Below, one piece after another: positions 41,205-50,948 of a stretch of 64,000 bases of DNA (positions are counted from its first letter, which is position 1; the number at the start of each line of letters is the position of its first letter). The translations under genes and the position numbers were made by a program. The stretch spans positions 62,001-126,000 of the forward strand of contig NZ_JBHSAP010000009.1 of NCBI RefSeq assembly GCF_042650125.1, read 5' to 3'. The DNA comes from Salinithrix halophila (GTDB taxonomy: Bacteria; Bacillota; Bacilli; Thermoactinomycetales; DSM-45169). The notes under the pieces were generated by a model that worked only from the letters and a program-made list of their open reading frames with translations, did not search any database and had not been told where the DNA came from.

Positions 41205-41953
41205 ATCTGTTTCCTCCCTGCTCGTTCCACCCGTTCCAAAATGGTCTCATAGGCGGCCACTGGATCCTCCGCCCGGGTAATGGGTCGGCCCACGACCAGC
41301 AGATCCGAGCCGCCATCGATAGCTGCTTCTGGGGTCATGACGCGCTTTTGATCCCCGGTAGCCTCTCCTTCCAGGCGGATTCCCGGGGTGACGGTGAGAA
41401 GCTCGGTGCTGATTTTCCCTTTGATCCAAGCCGCCTCTTCACCGGAACAGACGATACCATCCATCTCCGCCTGCTTGGCCAGATGGGCCAGATTGAGCAC
41501 TGAATCCCGTACCGTGCCCGGGATCGCTAGTTCTTCGTTCAACATCCGGTCGTCCGTACTGGTCAGCTGCGTCACCGCCAACAGCCGAGGACGCTCTTCT
41601 CCCGCGGCTTCCACCGCCGCCTCCCTAGCGGCTTTCATCATCTGGGAACCGCCAGCGGCATGAAGGGTGAGCAATTTCACGCCGAGTCGGGCGACGGATG
41701 CTACCCCTCCCGCGACTGTGTGGGGAATATCATGCAGCTTGAGGTCGAGGAAGACGGAATACCCGTCGTGGACAAGGCTTTTTACCCAATCGGGCCCCGC
41801 CGTGTAAAAAAGTTGCATCCCCACTTTGATATAAGGCTTTTCTCGATCTGACCAGCGACGAAGCAAGGCTTCCGCTTCCTCCCGCATCGGAAAATCGAGG
41901 GCAATTGCCACCCGGTCCCGAAGAGCGGAATGACCCGTTACCGTTTCGGCCAT
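41201..41953 (-). CDS. pyrF: Orotidine-5'-phosphate decarboxylase
   Basis: Converts OMP to UMP. The 250-residue TIM barrel has VAIALDFPMREEAEALL, the catalytic SVFLDLKLHDIPHTV (Asp-Lys-Asp), VTPGIRLEGEATGDQKRVMT and LLVVGRPITRAEDP. It overlaps carB by one base and pyrE by four, so translation is coupled. In Bacillus pyrK and pyrD lie between carB and pyrF; they are absent here. Confidence 0.97.
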   Translation of the reverse strand: MAETVTGHSALRDRVAIALDFPMREEAEALLRRWSDREKPYIKVGMQLFYTAGPDWVKSLVHDGYSVFLDLKLHDIPHTVAGGVASVARLGVKLLTLHAAGGSQMMKAAREAAVEAAGEERPRLLAVTQLTSTDDRMLNEELAIPGTVRDSVLNLAHLAKQAEMDGIVCSGEEAAWIKGKISTELLTVTPGIRLEGEATGDQKRVMTPEAAIDGGSDLLVVGRPITRAEDPVAAYETILERVERAGRKQI

Positions 41954-44900
41954 CAGACGGTCACCTCGACTTTCTTCGACGGAGCTTCCTTCGGCTGGCC
42001 GATCGGTTCAGCCGTCAGATAGATGGAAGCCAGTGTCGTCAAGAGCGCTTCTACCGTGTCCAGGGAAGTAAGGCAGGCGATGCCGTGTTCCACAGCCTCA
42101 CGGCGAATGCGGAATCCGTCTCGTGCCGGTGTCTTGCCCCGCGTCCAGGTGTTAACGACCAAGTCGGCTTTTCCTTGCCGGATCCAATCCAGAATGTGCG
42201 GGGAACCTTCCTTCAGCTTGTTGACCCGTTTCACAGGCAGCCCTTCCCGCTCCAGGATGTTCGCTGTCCCGCTAGTGGCGACGATCTGATAACCCAGTTG
42301 ATGAAAACGATGCATCAGGGCGACGGCTTCATCCTTATCCTTGTCGCTGATGGTGGCGATCACGGTACCGAATCGAGGCAGTGACACACCCGCAGCGAGC
42401 AGACCCTTGTAGACGGCGCGGGCGTAATCCCGGTCCCGTCCCATTACTTCACCCGTCGATTTCATCTCCGGGCCAAGGGTGACATCTACCCGGCGCAGTT
42501 TGGCGAAGGAGAAGACCGGCACCTTGACGGCCACATCCTCAGCCTCCGGCCACAGGCCTCCCTCATATCCCTGGGCAGCCAGGCTTTCTCCCAGCATGAT
42601 CCGTGTCGCGGTCCGGGCCATAGGCACTCCAGTTACCTTGCTCAGGAAGGGAACCGTCCGTGAGGCCCGCGGGTTGACTTCTAGAACATAAATTTCGTCT
42701 TTGTGGAGGACGAACTGGATATTGATCAGCCCCTTAGCATTCAGGGCGCGCGCGATTTCTGTCGTCATGGCGACAAGGCGATCTTTCTGGGCGGGAGTAA
42801 CGGATCGGGGCGGATAGACGGCGATGGAGTCCCCGGAGTGGACACCGGCTCGCTCGATATGCTCCATAATCCCCGGTACCAGTACATTCTCCCCGTCGGA
42901 GATCGCGTCCACTTCGATCTCTTTGCCCATCAGGTAGCGGTCGATGAGGACCGGGTGCTTCGGATTCACCTTGACCGCTTTCTCCATGTAGTTCAAAAGC
43001 TCTTTCTCGCTATAGACGATCTCCATCGCCCGGCCCCCTAGCACGTAGGAGGGTCGGACCAGAACCGGGAAGCCCAGTTCCCTCACCGCTTCCAGTGCTT
43101 GCTCAACAGAAGTGACTGCCGTGCCGGGCGGTTGCGGGATCCCTACTTCCCCAAGCAGGCGTTCAAATTTTTTCCGGTCTTCCGCCCGGTCAATCTCGTC
43201 CAGCGAAGTGCCGAGAATCGGGATGCCAGCCTCTTTCAGGTCCCGGGCTAGGTTCAAGGCAGTTTGTCCGCCGAATTGGACGATGACCCCGACGGGATTT
43301 TCCTTCTCGATGATGTGGAGAACATCTTCGATGTGAAGAGGATCGAAGTAGAGGCGGTCCGAGATGTTAAAGTCGGTGGACACCGTCTCCGGGTTGTTAT
43401 TAATGATGACTGCCTCCAACCCGGCTTGCCGGATCGCCCGGATGGCATGGACGGTGGCATAGTCGAACTCCACCCCTTGCCCGATCCGGATCGGCCCGGA
43501 GCCGAGGACGACGACCGTCTTCTTGTCCGTCTTCACCACTTCATCTTCCGTCTCGTAGGTCGAGTAGTAGTAGGGGGTGGCCGCTTCGAATTCCGCCGCA
43601 CAGGTATCGACGATCTTGTAGACCGGAATCAGGCCGTATTCCTTGCGTAGAGAGCGGATGTCCGCCTCCGTTTTACCGACGATGCGGGCGATGGCTGCAT
43701 CCGTCAGGCCCATCCGTTTGGCATGGGTGAGGAGGTCGCTGTCCAGAGGGCCTTCCTTCAGTTGACGCTCCAGAGCGACAATCTTCTCCAATTTACCGAG
43801 GAAGAAGCGGTCGATCCGGGTGATCTGATGGGCCTCTTCCAGGGTTTCGCCGCGGCGGAACCACTCCGCAAGCAGGTAAAGGCGCTCATCATCCGGTTGA
43901 GCCAACCGTTTCACTAAGCTTTCCCGATCCAGCTTTTCCGAGCCGGGAAGATGGATATGGTCGAGGTCGATTTCCAGGGAGCGGACCGCTTTCAGAAGGG
44001 ATTCTTCCAGAGTTCGTCCGATGGCCATCACTTCCCCTGTCGCCTTCATCTGGGTACCCAATTTCCGATTGGCATCGGTAAATTTATCGAAGGGCCAGCG
44101 TGGAATCTTGGAGACGACATAGTCCAGAGTCGGCTCGAAACAAGCGGAGGTCTGGCCCGTCACCGGGTTGGTGATCTCATCCAGCGAATAACCGACAGCG
44201 ATCTTCGCAGCAATGCGGGCAATGGGATAACCCGTCGCTTTAGAAGCGAGGGCGCTCGACCGGCTTACCCGGGGGTTCACTTCAATCACATAGTATTGGA
44301 AACTGTCCGGGTCAAGGGCAAGCTGAACGTTGCATCCGCCCTGGATGTCGAGGGACCGGATGATCTTGAGCGCCGAACTCCGCAACATCTGGTGTTCTCG
44401 GTCGGATAAGGTCTGGGTTGGTGCAAAGACGATGGAGTCACCGGTATGGACACCGACCGGATCGAAGTTTTCCATGTTGCAGACAATGATGGCGTTATCC
44501 GCGGCATCTCGCATGACTTCGTATTCCACTTCCTTGAAGCCGGCGATGCTCTTCTCAATCAGGCACTGCCCGATCGGGCTGTAGCGAATGCCGTTGTCCA
44601 CCGTCTCTCGGAGCTCTTCTTCCGTCTTGGCGATGCCTCCCCCGGTTCCTCCCAGCGTATAGGCAGGCCGGACAATCACCGGATAGCCGGTTCGGTCAGC
44701 AAAGGCGACGGCCTCTTCCACGGTGTGGACAATCTCGCTGTCCGGGGTGGGTTCCCCGATCTCTTTCATGAGATTCCGGAATTGATCCCGGTCTTCGGCG
44801 CAAGTGATGGCCCGTAGATCGGTTCCGAGCAGGCGCACTCCTTCCCGCTCCAGAATCCCGGCTTCCGCCAGTTCCACCGCCAAGTTGAGGCCGGTCTGCC

Positions 44901-45174
44901 CGCCCAGGGTAGGCAGCAAGCCGTCAGGGCGTTCTTTCCGGATCACCTGGGTGACGAATTCAGGCGTCATCGGTTCGATGTACACCTTGTCTGCAATGTC
45001 GGTGTCGGTCATAATCGTGGCCGGGTTGCTATTGATCAGGACAACCTCGATCCCTTCTTCTTTGAGGGAGGTGCAAGCCTGGGTACCGGCGTAGTCGAAC
45101 TCCGCCGCCTGCCCGATAACGATGGGACCGGAGCCGATGACGAGAATTTTCTTAAGTGCTTGATCTTTAGGCAT
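41953..45174 (-). CDS. carB: Carbamoyl phosphate synthase large subunit
   Basis: Makes carbamoyl phosphate from bicarbonate, ATP and ammonia supplied by CarA. The protein has 1073 residues with two ATP-grasp halves: VIGSGPIVIGQAAEFDYAG and the second VVLGSGPIRIGQGVEFDYA, each followed by PAYTLGGTGGGIA or PSYVLGGRAMEIV. The C-terminal MGS-like allosteric domain (about 940-1060) binds UMP/PRPP in pyrimidine-specific enzymes. It overlaps carA by 8 bases. Being in the pyr operon, it is the pyrimidine-type PyrAB. Confidence 0.98.
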   Translation of the reverse strand: MPKDQALKKILVIGSGPIVIGQAAEFDYAGTQACTSLKEEGIEVVLINSNPATIMTDTDIADKVYIEPMTPEFVTQVIRKERPDGLLPTLGGQTGLNLAVELAEAGILEREGVRLLGTDLRAITCAEDRDQFRNLMKEIGEPTPDSEIVHTVEEAVAFADRTGYPVIVRPAYTLGGTGGGIAKTEEELRETVDNGIRYSPIGQCLIEKSIAGFKEVEYEVMRDAADNAIIVCNMENFDPVGVHTGDSIVFAPTQTLSDREHQMLRSSALKIIRSLDIQGGCNVQLALDPDSFQYYVIEVNPRVSRSSALASKATGYPIARIAAKIAVGYSLDEITNPVTGQTSACFEPTLDYVVSKIPRWPFDKFTDANRKLGTQMKATGEVMAIGRTLEESLLKAVRSLEIDLDHIHLPGSEKLDRESLVKRLAQPDDERLYLLAEWFRRGETLEEAHQITRIDRFFLGKLEKIVALERQLKEGPLDSDLLTHAKRMGLTDAAIARIVGKTEADIRSLRKEYGLIPVYKIVDTCAAEFEAATPYYYSTYETEDEVVKTDKKTVVVLGSGPIRIGQGVEFDYATVHAIRAIRQAGLEAVIINNNPETVSTDFNISDRLYFDPLHIEDVLHIIEKENPVGVIVQFGGQTALNLARDLKEAGIPILGTSLDEIDRAEDRKKFERLLGEVGIPQPPGTAVTSVEQALEAVRELGFPVLVRPSYVLGGRAMEIVYSEKELLNYMEKAVKVNPKHPVLIDRYLMGKEIEVDAISDGENVLVPGIMEHIERAGVHSGDSIAVYPPRSVTPAQKDRLVAMTTEIARALNAKGLINIQFVLHKDEIYVLEVNPRASRTVPFLSKVTGVPMARTATRIMLGESLAAQGYEGGLWPEAEDVAVKVPVFSFAKLRRVDVTLGPEMKSTGEVMGRDRDYARAVYKGLLAAGVSLPRFGTVIATISDKDKDEAVALMHRFHQLGYQIVATSGTANILEREGLPVKRVNKLKEGSPHILDWIRQGKADLVVNTWTRGKTPARDGFRIRREAVEHGIACLTSLDTVEALLTTLASIYLTAEPIGQPKEAPSKKVEVTV

Positions 45175-46252
45175 GAACGGCGTCCTCCTTTTTCTTCAGC
45201 ATGTCGACAAAGCGGTCAAAGAGATACCCGGAGTCGTGGGGGCCGGGGGCTGCTTCGGGATGGTATTGAACCGAGAAGGCATCCAGCTCCTTATGAGCTA
45301 GTCCTTCGCAGGTACCATCGTTCAGTGCCACATGGGTCATCGTCAGTGGCGTTTGATCCAAAGTGTCCGCCTTGACTGCGTACCCATGATTCTGAGACGT
45401 GATGTAAGTGCGTCCCGTAGCCAATTCCTTCACCGGATGGTTAGAGCCCCGGTGGCCGAACTTCATCTTCTCCGTATCCGCACCGCAAGCGAGGGCAAAG
45501 AGTTGATGGCCGAGACAGATTCCGAAGAGGGGGTATCGGCCCAGGAGCTTCCCAACCGTGGCGATCGCCTCCGGAACATCCTTCGGGTCCCCCGGTCCGT
45601 TGGAGAGGAGAATCCCATCCGGTCGCAGGCGGTCGATCTCCTCTGCGGTGGTATTCCAGGGTACGACAACGACATCGCAGCCCCTGACGCTCAACTCCCG
45701 CTGCAGACCGTACTTAGAACCAAAGTCCATCAGGATCACCCGGGGTCCGTAACCGGGAGAGGCATGGACGTTTCGGGAGCTGACCTGCGCCACCTGATCC
45801 CGCATCAGGGAGCCTGCACCGAGACGCTCCGCCAGCTCACCCCAGGATTCCTCTTTGGTAGAAAGGATACCCTTCATCGTGCCATAAACGCGGATCTTTC
45901 GCGTCAACATCCGGGTATCGATGCCAGAGATACCGAGAATCCCGTATTCTTTCAGCCAGTAGCCAATGCTTTGCTCACTCCGCCAGTGGCTGGGAATCTC
46001 CGCATCCTCTCGCACCACAAATCCGTGGACAAAAGGACGCCGGGATTCGATATCGTGCCGATTAAGCCCGTAATTCCCGATCAGGGGGTAAGTCATCGTG
46101 ACGATCTGCCCGCAGTAGGAAGGGTCTGTGAGCACCTCTTGGTAACCCGTCATTCCCGTGTTAAAGACCACTTCACCCAGTCGCTCTCCCTCTGCACCGA
46201 AGGAGCGGCCTTCCATCTTTGTTCCGTCTTCTAGCAACAGTTTTGCTCGCAT
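45167..46252 (-). CDS. carA: Carbamoyl phosphate synthase small subunit (glutaminase)
   Basis: Class I glutamine amidotransferase that feeds ammonia to CarB. The 361-residue product has the nucleophile in LFGICLGHQLFALACG and the His/Glu pair in SVQYHPEAAPGPHDS. N-terminal domain starts MRAKLLLEDGTKMEGRSFG and contains VVFNTGMTGYQEVLTDPSYC. ATG at 46252 follows GGAAGGGAG; the longer frame to 46294 is not needed. Fifth gene of the pyr operon. Confidence 0.97.
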   Translation of the reverse strand: MRAKLLLEDGTKMEGRSFGAEGERLGEVVFNTGMTGYQEVLTDPSYCGQIVTMTYPLIGNYGLNRHDIESRRPFVHGFVVREDAEIPSHWRSEQSIGYWLKEYGILGISGIDTRMLTRKIRVYGTMKGILSTKEESWGELAERLGAGSLMRDQVAQVSSRNVHASPGYGPRVILMDFGSKYGLQRELSVRGCDVVVVPWNTTAEEIDRLRPDGILLSNGPGDPKDVPEAIATVGKLLGRYPLFGICLGHQLFALACGADTEKMKFGHRGSNHPVKELATGRTYITSQNHGYAVKADTLDQTPLTMTHVALNDGTCEGLAHKELDAFSVQYHPEAAPGPHDSGYLFDRFVDMLKKKEDAVHA

Positions 46253-46339
46253 GGTTTCTTCTCCCTTCCGTTGTCTGTATTTCCTTACCGTCACGCCTGC
46301 CTGCTGATCAGAACCCGAATCCTCTTTCTAGATCGATCG

Positions 46340-47635
46340 TTACGCCTTCGCTTCGGTTTCCTGCCAGATGATCCGCCCTTCCACCAGGGTCATGACCGGC
46401 CATCCTTTCAGTTCCCATCCGGCGAAGGGGGTGTTCTTCCCTTTAGAAGCAAATTCGGCGGGCTCCACTTTCCGCTTGGTTTCCAGGTCGATGATTGCCA
46501 GGTCGGCAGCCCGCCCTTCTTCCAATACACCCCAAGGCAGTCCAAAGCATTCTGCCGGGATGCGAGTCATCTTTTCCACCAGCTCACTCAGGGTGAGGAC
46601 ACCAGTTTCCACCAGCTTCGTATAGAGAAGAGGGAAAGCGGTCTCCAGGCCGACGATTCCGAAGGGAGCTTCCTTCATGCCTTTTGCCTTTTCTTCCGCC
46701 GTGTGAGGAGCGTGGTCGGTGGCGATAAAATCGATGGTCCCGTCCTTCAGCGCCTCAACCAGAACCTCCCGATCTCGCTTACGGCGCAAGGGTGGGTTCA
46801 TTTTGAAGTGCGTATCCAGCCCTGGGATGTCTTCCTCGCACAGGAGAAGGTGGTGAGGTGTCACTTCGGCGGTTACCCGCTGCCCCCTGGACTTGGCCTC
46901 CCGCACCAGCCGGACCGACGCTTCAGCGCTGATATGGCACACATGATAATGCACCCCCGTATCCTCAGCCAGCAGGATGTCCCGTCCGACATGGATGGCC
47001 TCCGACTCGCCGGGGATACCCGGCAGTCCGTGCTCTTCGGCAAAGGTTCCCGCGTGGACGCAGGCGCCGGGAACCAGGAGATCCTCCTCTTCACAGTGCG
47101 CCGTTACGGTCAGGTCGAGAGAAGAAGCCAGGCGCATGGCTGCCTTCATCATCTGCGGGCTCTGTACGCCGACTCCGTCATCGGAGACAGCTGCCGCTCC
47201 CGCTTCCTTCAGAGCGGACATGTCCGTTAGTTCTCCGCCTTTCGATCCCCGGGTGATGGCGGCAATGGGTAACACTCGAACACCGCAGCCCTCCCGTTCG
47301 TTGGTTTCGATAATACGGCGGACGACTTCCGTGCTGTCTGTCACCGGCTTCGTGTTAGGCATACAAGCGACAGCGGTATACCCTCCCCGGGCTGCGGCCC
47401 GGCTGCCGGTGGCAATCGTCTCCTTCGCTTCGAAACCTGGCTCCCGCAGGTGAATGTGCAGATCGATCAGGCCTGGAATGACCAGCTTGCCGGAAAGATC
47501 AACAACGTCTTCCCCGGCTTCCCCAAGGGCCTGTCCGATCTCTGTCACTTTTCCGTCCCGAATCCGAATGTCAGCCGAGGTAACCTCTCCGTCTTTCCCG
47601 ATGATGCGTCCGTTTTGCAAGAGTTTATTTTCCAT
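46340..47635 (-). CDS. pyrC: Dihydroorotase
   Basis: Zinc enzyme cyclising carbamoyl aspartate to dihydroorotate. The protein has 431 residues. DLHIHLREPGFE carries the HxH zinc ligands, VTAHCEEED and HVCHISAE further His ligands, and FIATDHAPHT the catalytic Asp. This is the long PyrC type (class I). Its start overlaps the pyrB stop by one base. Confidence 0.97.
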   Translation of the reverse strand: MENKLLQNGRIIGKDGEVTSADIRIRDGKVTEIGQALGEAGEDVVDLSGKLVIPGLIDLHIHLREPGFEAKETIATGSRAAARGGYTAVACMPNTKPVTDSTEVVRRIIETNEREGCGVRVLPIAAITRGSKGGELTDMSALKEAGAAAVSDDGVGVQSPQMMKAAMRLASSLDLTVTAHCEEEDLLVPGACVHAGTFAEEHGLPGIPGESEAIHVGRDILLAEDTGVHYHVCHISAEASVRLVREAKSRGQRVTAEVTPHHLLLCEEDIPGLDTHFKMNPPLRRKRDREVLVEALKDGTIDFIATDHAPHTAEEKAKGMKEAPFGIVGLETAFPLLYTKLVETGVLTLSELVEKMTRIPAECFGLPWGVLEEGRAADLAIIDLETKRKVEPAEFASKGKNTPFAGWELKGWPVMTLVEGRIIWQETEAKA

Positions 47636-48558
47636 CAGTTATTCCTCCCCTGTAGTGCCCTCTCCAGTATGGCCATTCGGACCCAGACTCCGTTCTCCAT
47701 CTGCTCGAAGATTTTCGAACGAGGATGTTCAACCAATCCGCTCTCGATTTCTACCCCCCGGTTCACAGGTGCCGGATGCATGATGATCGCATGAGGCGGC
47801 ATGATCGCCAGCCGATCCGACGTCAGACCGTGGCGGTTCAGGTAATCTTCTGCTGAAGTGAACAGTTCCCGTTCGTGGCGCTCCAGCTGAACCCGAAGCA
47901 TCATCACTGCATCCGCCTGCCGAATCGCCTCGTCAAAAGGAAGATACGGCGCAAATTCCTCCATGGATGGGTCCCGCATCGAATCCGGGCCGCTCAGGAT
48001 TACCCGGGCACCGAAAGCGGACAGCGCCCACAGGTTGGAACGAGCCACCCGGCTATGGAGAAGGTCCCCTGCGATGACCACCGTCAATCCCGCCAGGGTA
48101 CCAAAATGGCGCCGTAGCGTGAACAGGTCCAGGAGGGCCTGAGTCGGATGGCCTCCGTTTCCTTCCCCGGCATTGATCAGGGTGACACCCGTCTCTTTCT
48201 CCGCCATCTCCGCCAAAAGCCCGGTGCCCCGGTGGCGAACCACTGCTACGTCAACCCCGATGGACGAAAGAGTTCGGCATGTATCGTAGAAGGACTCTCC
48301 CTTCACCACACTGGAAGTTTCACCATCCAGATGGAGGACCTCCATTCCCAGCTTCTTCTCTGCCACCTCGAAGGAGATTCGTGTGCGGGTGCTAGGCTCG
48401 AAAAAGAGGTTAGCGGCAAAATGTCCTGGATAAGCCCGGTGCCAGTGCTGCCGGTGAGTGCGCCAATATTCCGCCCGTCCAAACAGTTCTTCCATCTCTT
48501 CTTTGGACAAGCGATCCGTATCAATCAGGTGACCGCGGCCGATTACGGTTGGGATCAT
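47635..48558 (-). CDS. pyrB: Aspartate carbamoyltransferase catalytic subunit
   Basis: Joins carbamoyl phosphate and aspartate. The 307-residue product has FEPSTRTRISFEVAEKKLG (carbamoyl phosphate loop), AVVRHRGTG and PAPVNRGVEIES. No regulatory pyrI is present, as in Bacillus. The ATG at 48558 follows GGGGAGGGG; a longer frame to 48615 would run into the upstream attenuator. Transcription is controlled by the PyrR attenuator at 48583-48707. Confidence 0.97.
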   Translation of the reverse strand: MIPTVIGRGHLIDTDRLSKEEMEELFGRAEYWRTHRQHWHRAYPGHFAANLFFEPSTRTRISFEVAEKKLGMEVLHLDGETSSVVKGESFYDTCRTLSSIGVDVAVVRHRGTGLLAEMAEKETGVTLINAGEGNGGHPTQALLDLFTLRRHFGTLAGLTVVIAGDLLHSRVARSNLWALSAFGARVILSGPDSMRDPSMEEFAPYLPFDEAIRQADAVMMLRVQLERHERELFTSAEDYLNRHGLTSDRLAIMPPHAIIMHPAPVNRGVEIESGLVEHPRSKIFEQMENGVWVRMAILERALQGRNN

Positions 48559-48582
48559 TTCTTTCCCCTCCCCTTTTGTTTT

Positions 48583-48707
48583 AAAAAAACTCCTTCCGGT
48601 CTGGAAGGAGTCCATGGTTACAGCGGTCCCCGACCGGGTACGTCCATCACCCTTGGGGAGGCTATCGCCGTTTCCTTCCTCGGTCTCACGGGACCGGATT
48701 TAAAGGA
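48583..48707 (-). promoter_or_regulatory. PyrR attenuator, pyrP-pyrB gap
   Basis: Minus strand: PyrR-binding loop with TCCTTTAAATCCGGTCCCGT and GAGACCGAGGAAGGA (48673-48707), antiterminator segment, and terminator ACTCCTTCC-AGACC-GGAAGGAGT followed by UUUUUUU (48583-48612). Pattern as in the B. subtilis pyr operon. Confidence 0.92.
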
Positions 48708-48720
48708 TGCTGTATCAGAT

Positions 48721-50091
48721 TTATGCCACTCGTGTCGAGGCTGTCGTTTTATCTTGCTTGTTTACGGCGCCGGGAAGGATCAGGTTGAGAAGGATCCCCG
48801 TCACCGTAGCCAGTGCCATTCCCTCCACTTCAAAGTGGATGTCGGCGAATTTGAGGGCCGCCCCGCCAATTCCGATTACCAGGACCACCGACGCAATCAC
48901 TAGGTTGCGTTTGTCACTGAAATCGATCCGGCTTTCCACCATCATCCGAAGGCCAGCCGAAGCGATGATTCCAAACAGGAGGATGGAGACACCGCCCATC
49001 ACCGCAGCGGGAATGGTGGAGATGAGGGCGGACAGCTTACCGATGAAGGAGAAGGCGATGGCCAGAACCGCCGCGCCACCGATCACCCAGACGCTGAAGA
49101 TGCGGGTGATGGCCATCACACCGATATTCTCTCCGTAGGTGGTGTTGGGCGGGCCGCCCAGCATGGCACCGATTGATGTGGCTAAGCCATCACCCAGGAT
49201 GGAACGATGCAAACCCGGATCTTGGGCCAAGTCCCGTTTCATAATTCCGCTCGTCACCATCAGGTGGCCGATGTGCTCCGTCAACGTGACGAGGGCAACA
49301 GGGACGATCACCAGCGCGGCGCTCCAGGAGACTTCCGGCTTCGTCCACTCCGGCAGGGCGATCCAGGCTGCTTCTTTCACAGGAGTCCAATCCACCAGCC
49401 CGATAAACAAAGCCACCAGGTAGCCGCCGATGATGCCGAGGAGAACAGGGATCAGATTGAGGAACCCTCTTAGGAACAGGCTGGCGATGATCGCGATGGC
49501 CAAGGTAGCCAGCGCTACCCCAAAGTGTTTCAGGGAGTAGACCTTCAGGGTAACGGTACCGGCTTTTTCATCCACTTGCTCCACCTTACCCGGCAGCGCT
49601 TGGTATTCCTCTACGGTATCCGGCAGCGGTTGCGTCACTTGTTGGGTGCTCGCCATATCCACCGCTGTCCCTGCTAAAGCGAGACCGATCACGATCACCA
49701 CCGAGCCGATCACCACCGGAGGCAGAAGGTAGTGAAGCCAGTCCGCCCCGAATCGGGCGATCACCAGGGCGACCACACCGTAGACCACTCCCGCCATGAA
49801 GCAGCCGAACAGAGCCGCGCCTACCCCCTGAGCTTGAGAAACCGTGATGATTGGAACGATGAATGCGAAGGAGGACCCCAGATAGGCGGGGATTTTGCCC
49901 CGGGTAATCAACAGGTAGGCCAGTGTGCCCATACCGCTTGATAGGAGCGCCATCGCCGGTTGTAGCCCGGTAAGAAGCGGTACCAGGACTGTCGCCCCAA
50001 ACATGGCAAACAGATGTTGCAGACTGAGAGCGGCCCATTTGGCGGCTTTCGGTTTCTCATGGACATCCAATATCATGACCGGTTTCATCAT
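48721..50091 (-). CDS. pyrP: Uracil permease
   Basis: Nucleobase:cation symporter (NCS2 family) importing uracil. The 456-residue protein starts MMKPVMILDVHEKPK, with about 14 membrane segments, LQHLFAMFGATVLVPLLTGL and GGPPNTTYGENIGVMAITRI (substrate-binding loop). A hydrophilic insert of about 45 residues (VTQPLPDTVEEYQALPGKVE and on) between helices is longer than usual. Between pyrR and pyrB, each flanked by a PyrR attenuator. The ATG has GGAGG upstream. Confidence 0.95.
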   Translation of the reverse strand: MMKPVMILDVHEKPKAAKWAALSLQHLFAMFGATVLVPLLTGLQPAMALLSSGMGTLAYLLITRGKIPAYLGSSFAFIVPIITVSQAQGVGAALFGCFMAGVVYGVVALVIARFGADWLHYLLPPVVIGSVVIVIGLALAGTAVDMASTQQVTQPLPDTVEEYQALPGKVEQVDEKAGTVTLKVYSLKHFGVALATLAIAIIASLFLRGFLNLIPVLLGIIGGYLVALFIGLVDWTPVKEAAWIALPEWTKPEVSWSAALVIVPVALVTLTEHIGHLMVTSGIMKRDLAQDPGLHRSILGDGLATSIGAMLGGPPNTTYGENIGVMAITRIFSVWVIGGAAVLAIAFSFIGKLSALISTIPAAVMGGVSILLFGIIASAGLRMMVESRIDFSDKRNLVIASVVLVIGIGGAALKFADIHFEVEGMALATVTGILLNLILPGAVNKQDKTTASTRVA

Positions 50092-50131
50092 TCATCCTCC
50101 TTCCATTAAATGAGTTCATATTCCCAGGGAT

Positions 50132-50240
50132 AAAAAAACTCCCTGCCCTGTTCGGCAGAGAGGCGCACCGCCCGCATCGTTGCGTGCGTGAAAATGTGCC
50201 CGTCCTCCCTTGCCGGTCTCACGGAACCGTCTTTAAAGGG
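50132..50240 (-). promoter_or_regulatory. PyrR attenuator, pyrR-pyrP gap
   Basis: Minus strand: binding loop CCCTTTAAAGACGGTTCCGT then GAGACCGGCAAGGG (50207-50240), terminator CTCTCTGCC-GAACA-GGGCAGGGAG with seven U (50132-50162). Confidence 0.92.
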
Positions 50241-50251
50241 TGAAACGATGA

Positions 50252-50785
50252 TTATTTTTGCAGCGTCACCCGGTCGTGGGAATCGATTTCTGCGACCGTG
50301 ACATGTACAATTTCGCTTTGTGAGGTAGGGACGTTTTTTCCGACGTAGTCCGGGCGAATCGGCAGTTCCCGATGTCCCCGATCCACCAGTACCGCTAGTT
50401 GGATCATCTTGGGTCGTCCCCGGTCGATCAGAGCATCCATCGCCGCGCGAACCGTGCGGCCCGTGTAAAGCACATCGTCTACCAGGATGACCGTCTTTCC
50501 GTGGATTTCCACTGGAAGGGCGGAGTCCTTGACTTCAGGCTGCTCGTGCTTCTCCGTCAGATCGTCTCGATACAGGGTGATATCCAGCTCACCGACAGGA
50601 ACGGTCTGCCCCTCGATCCGGTTGATCCGTTCCGCCAACCGGCGAGCAATATAGATCCCCCGGGTGCGAATCCCCACCAAGACACACTCGGCTACACCTT
50701 TGTTCCGTTCGATGATCTCGTGGGCGATCCGGGTTAGGGCCCGGCGAATCGCGGCTTCATCTAAAATCGTTTTTCCCATTTCCAC
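50252..50785 (-). CDS. pyrR: PyrR bifunctional regulator / uracil phosphoribosyltransferase
   Basis: UMP- or UTP-bound PyrR binds the leader loops and favours termination; it also has weak UPRTase activity. The 177-residue product reads MEMGKTILDEAAIRRALTRI after a GTG start at 50785, with ILVDDVLYTGRTVRAAMDAL (PRPP loop). The GTG has AGGGGGG six bases upstream; the ATG two codons later (50779) is also possible. First gene of the pyr operon, with its own leader attenuator and promoter. Confidence 0.95.
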   Translation of the reverse strand: MEMGKTILDEAAIRRALTRIAHEIIERNKGVAECVLVGIRTRGIYIARRLAERINRIEGQTVPVGELDITLYRDDLTEKHEQPEVKDSALPVEIHGKTVILVDDVLYTGRTVRAAMDALIDRGRPKMIQLAVLVDRGHRELPIRPDYVGKNVPTSQSEIVHVTVAEIDSHDRVTLQK

Positions 50786-50803
50786 CGGTATCCCCCCTTC
50801 GGC

Positions 50804-50896
50804 AAAAAAATGCACTCCCCGCCCATGATTGGTAGGAAGCGCACCTGTCTTCTCTTCACGCACCTTTGCCAGTCTCACGGGACTGAATTAAAAGGT
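50804..50896 (-). promoter_or_regulatory. PyrR attenuator, leader of pyrR
   Basis: Minus strand: binding loop ACCTTTTAATTCAGTCCCGT then GAGACTGGCAAAGGT (50862-50896), followed by a terminator pairing TGCGCTTCC with GGGAGTGCA and a run of seven U (50804-50843). Confidence 0.9.
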
Positions 50897-50914
50897 TCTT
50901 ATTCAGTTCTTCTC

Positions 50915-50943
50915 ATTATGAGGGAACTTCACCCGATTGTCAA
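50915..50943 (-). promoter_or_regulatory. Main pyr operon promoter
   Basis: Minus strand -35 TTGACA (50938-50943), 17-bp spacer, -10 CATAAT (50915-50920), just upstream of the PyrR leader and immediately after the rluD stop. Confidence 0.88.
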
Positions 50944-50948
50944 CCATG

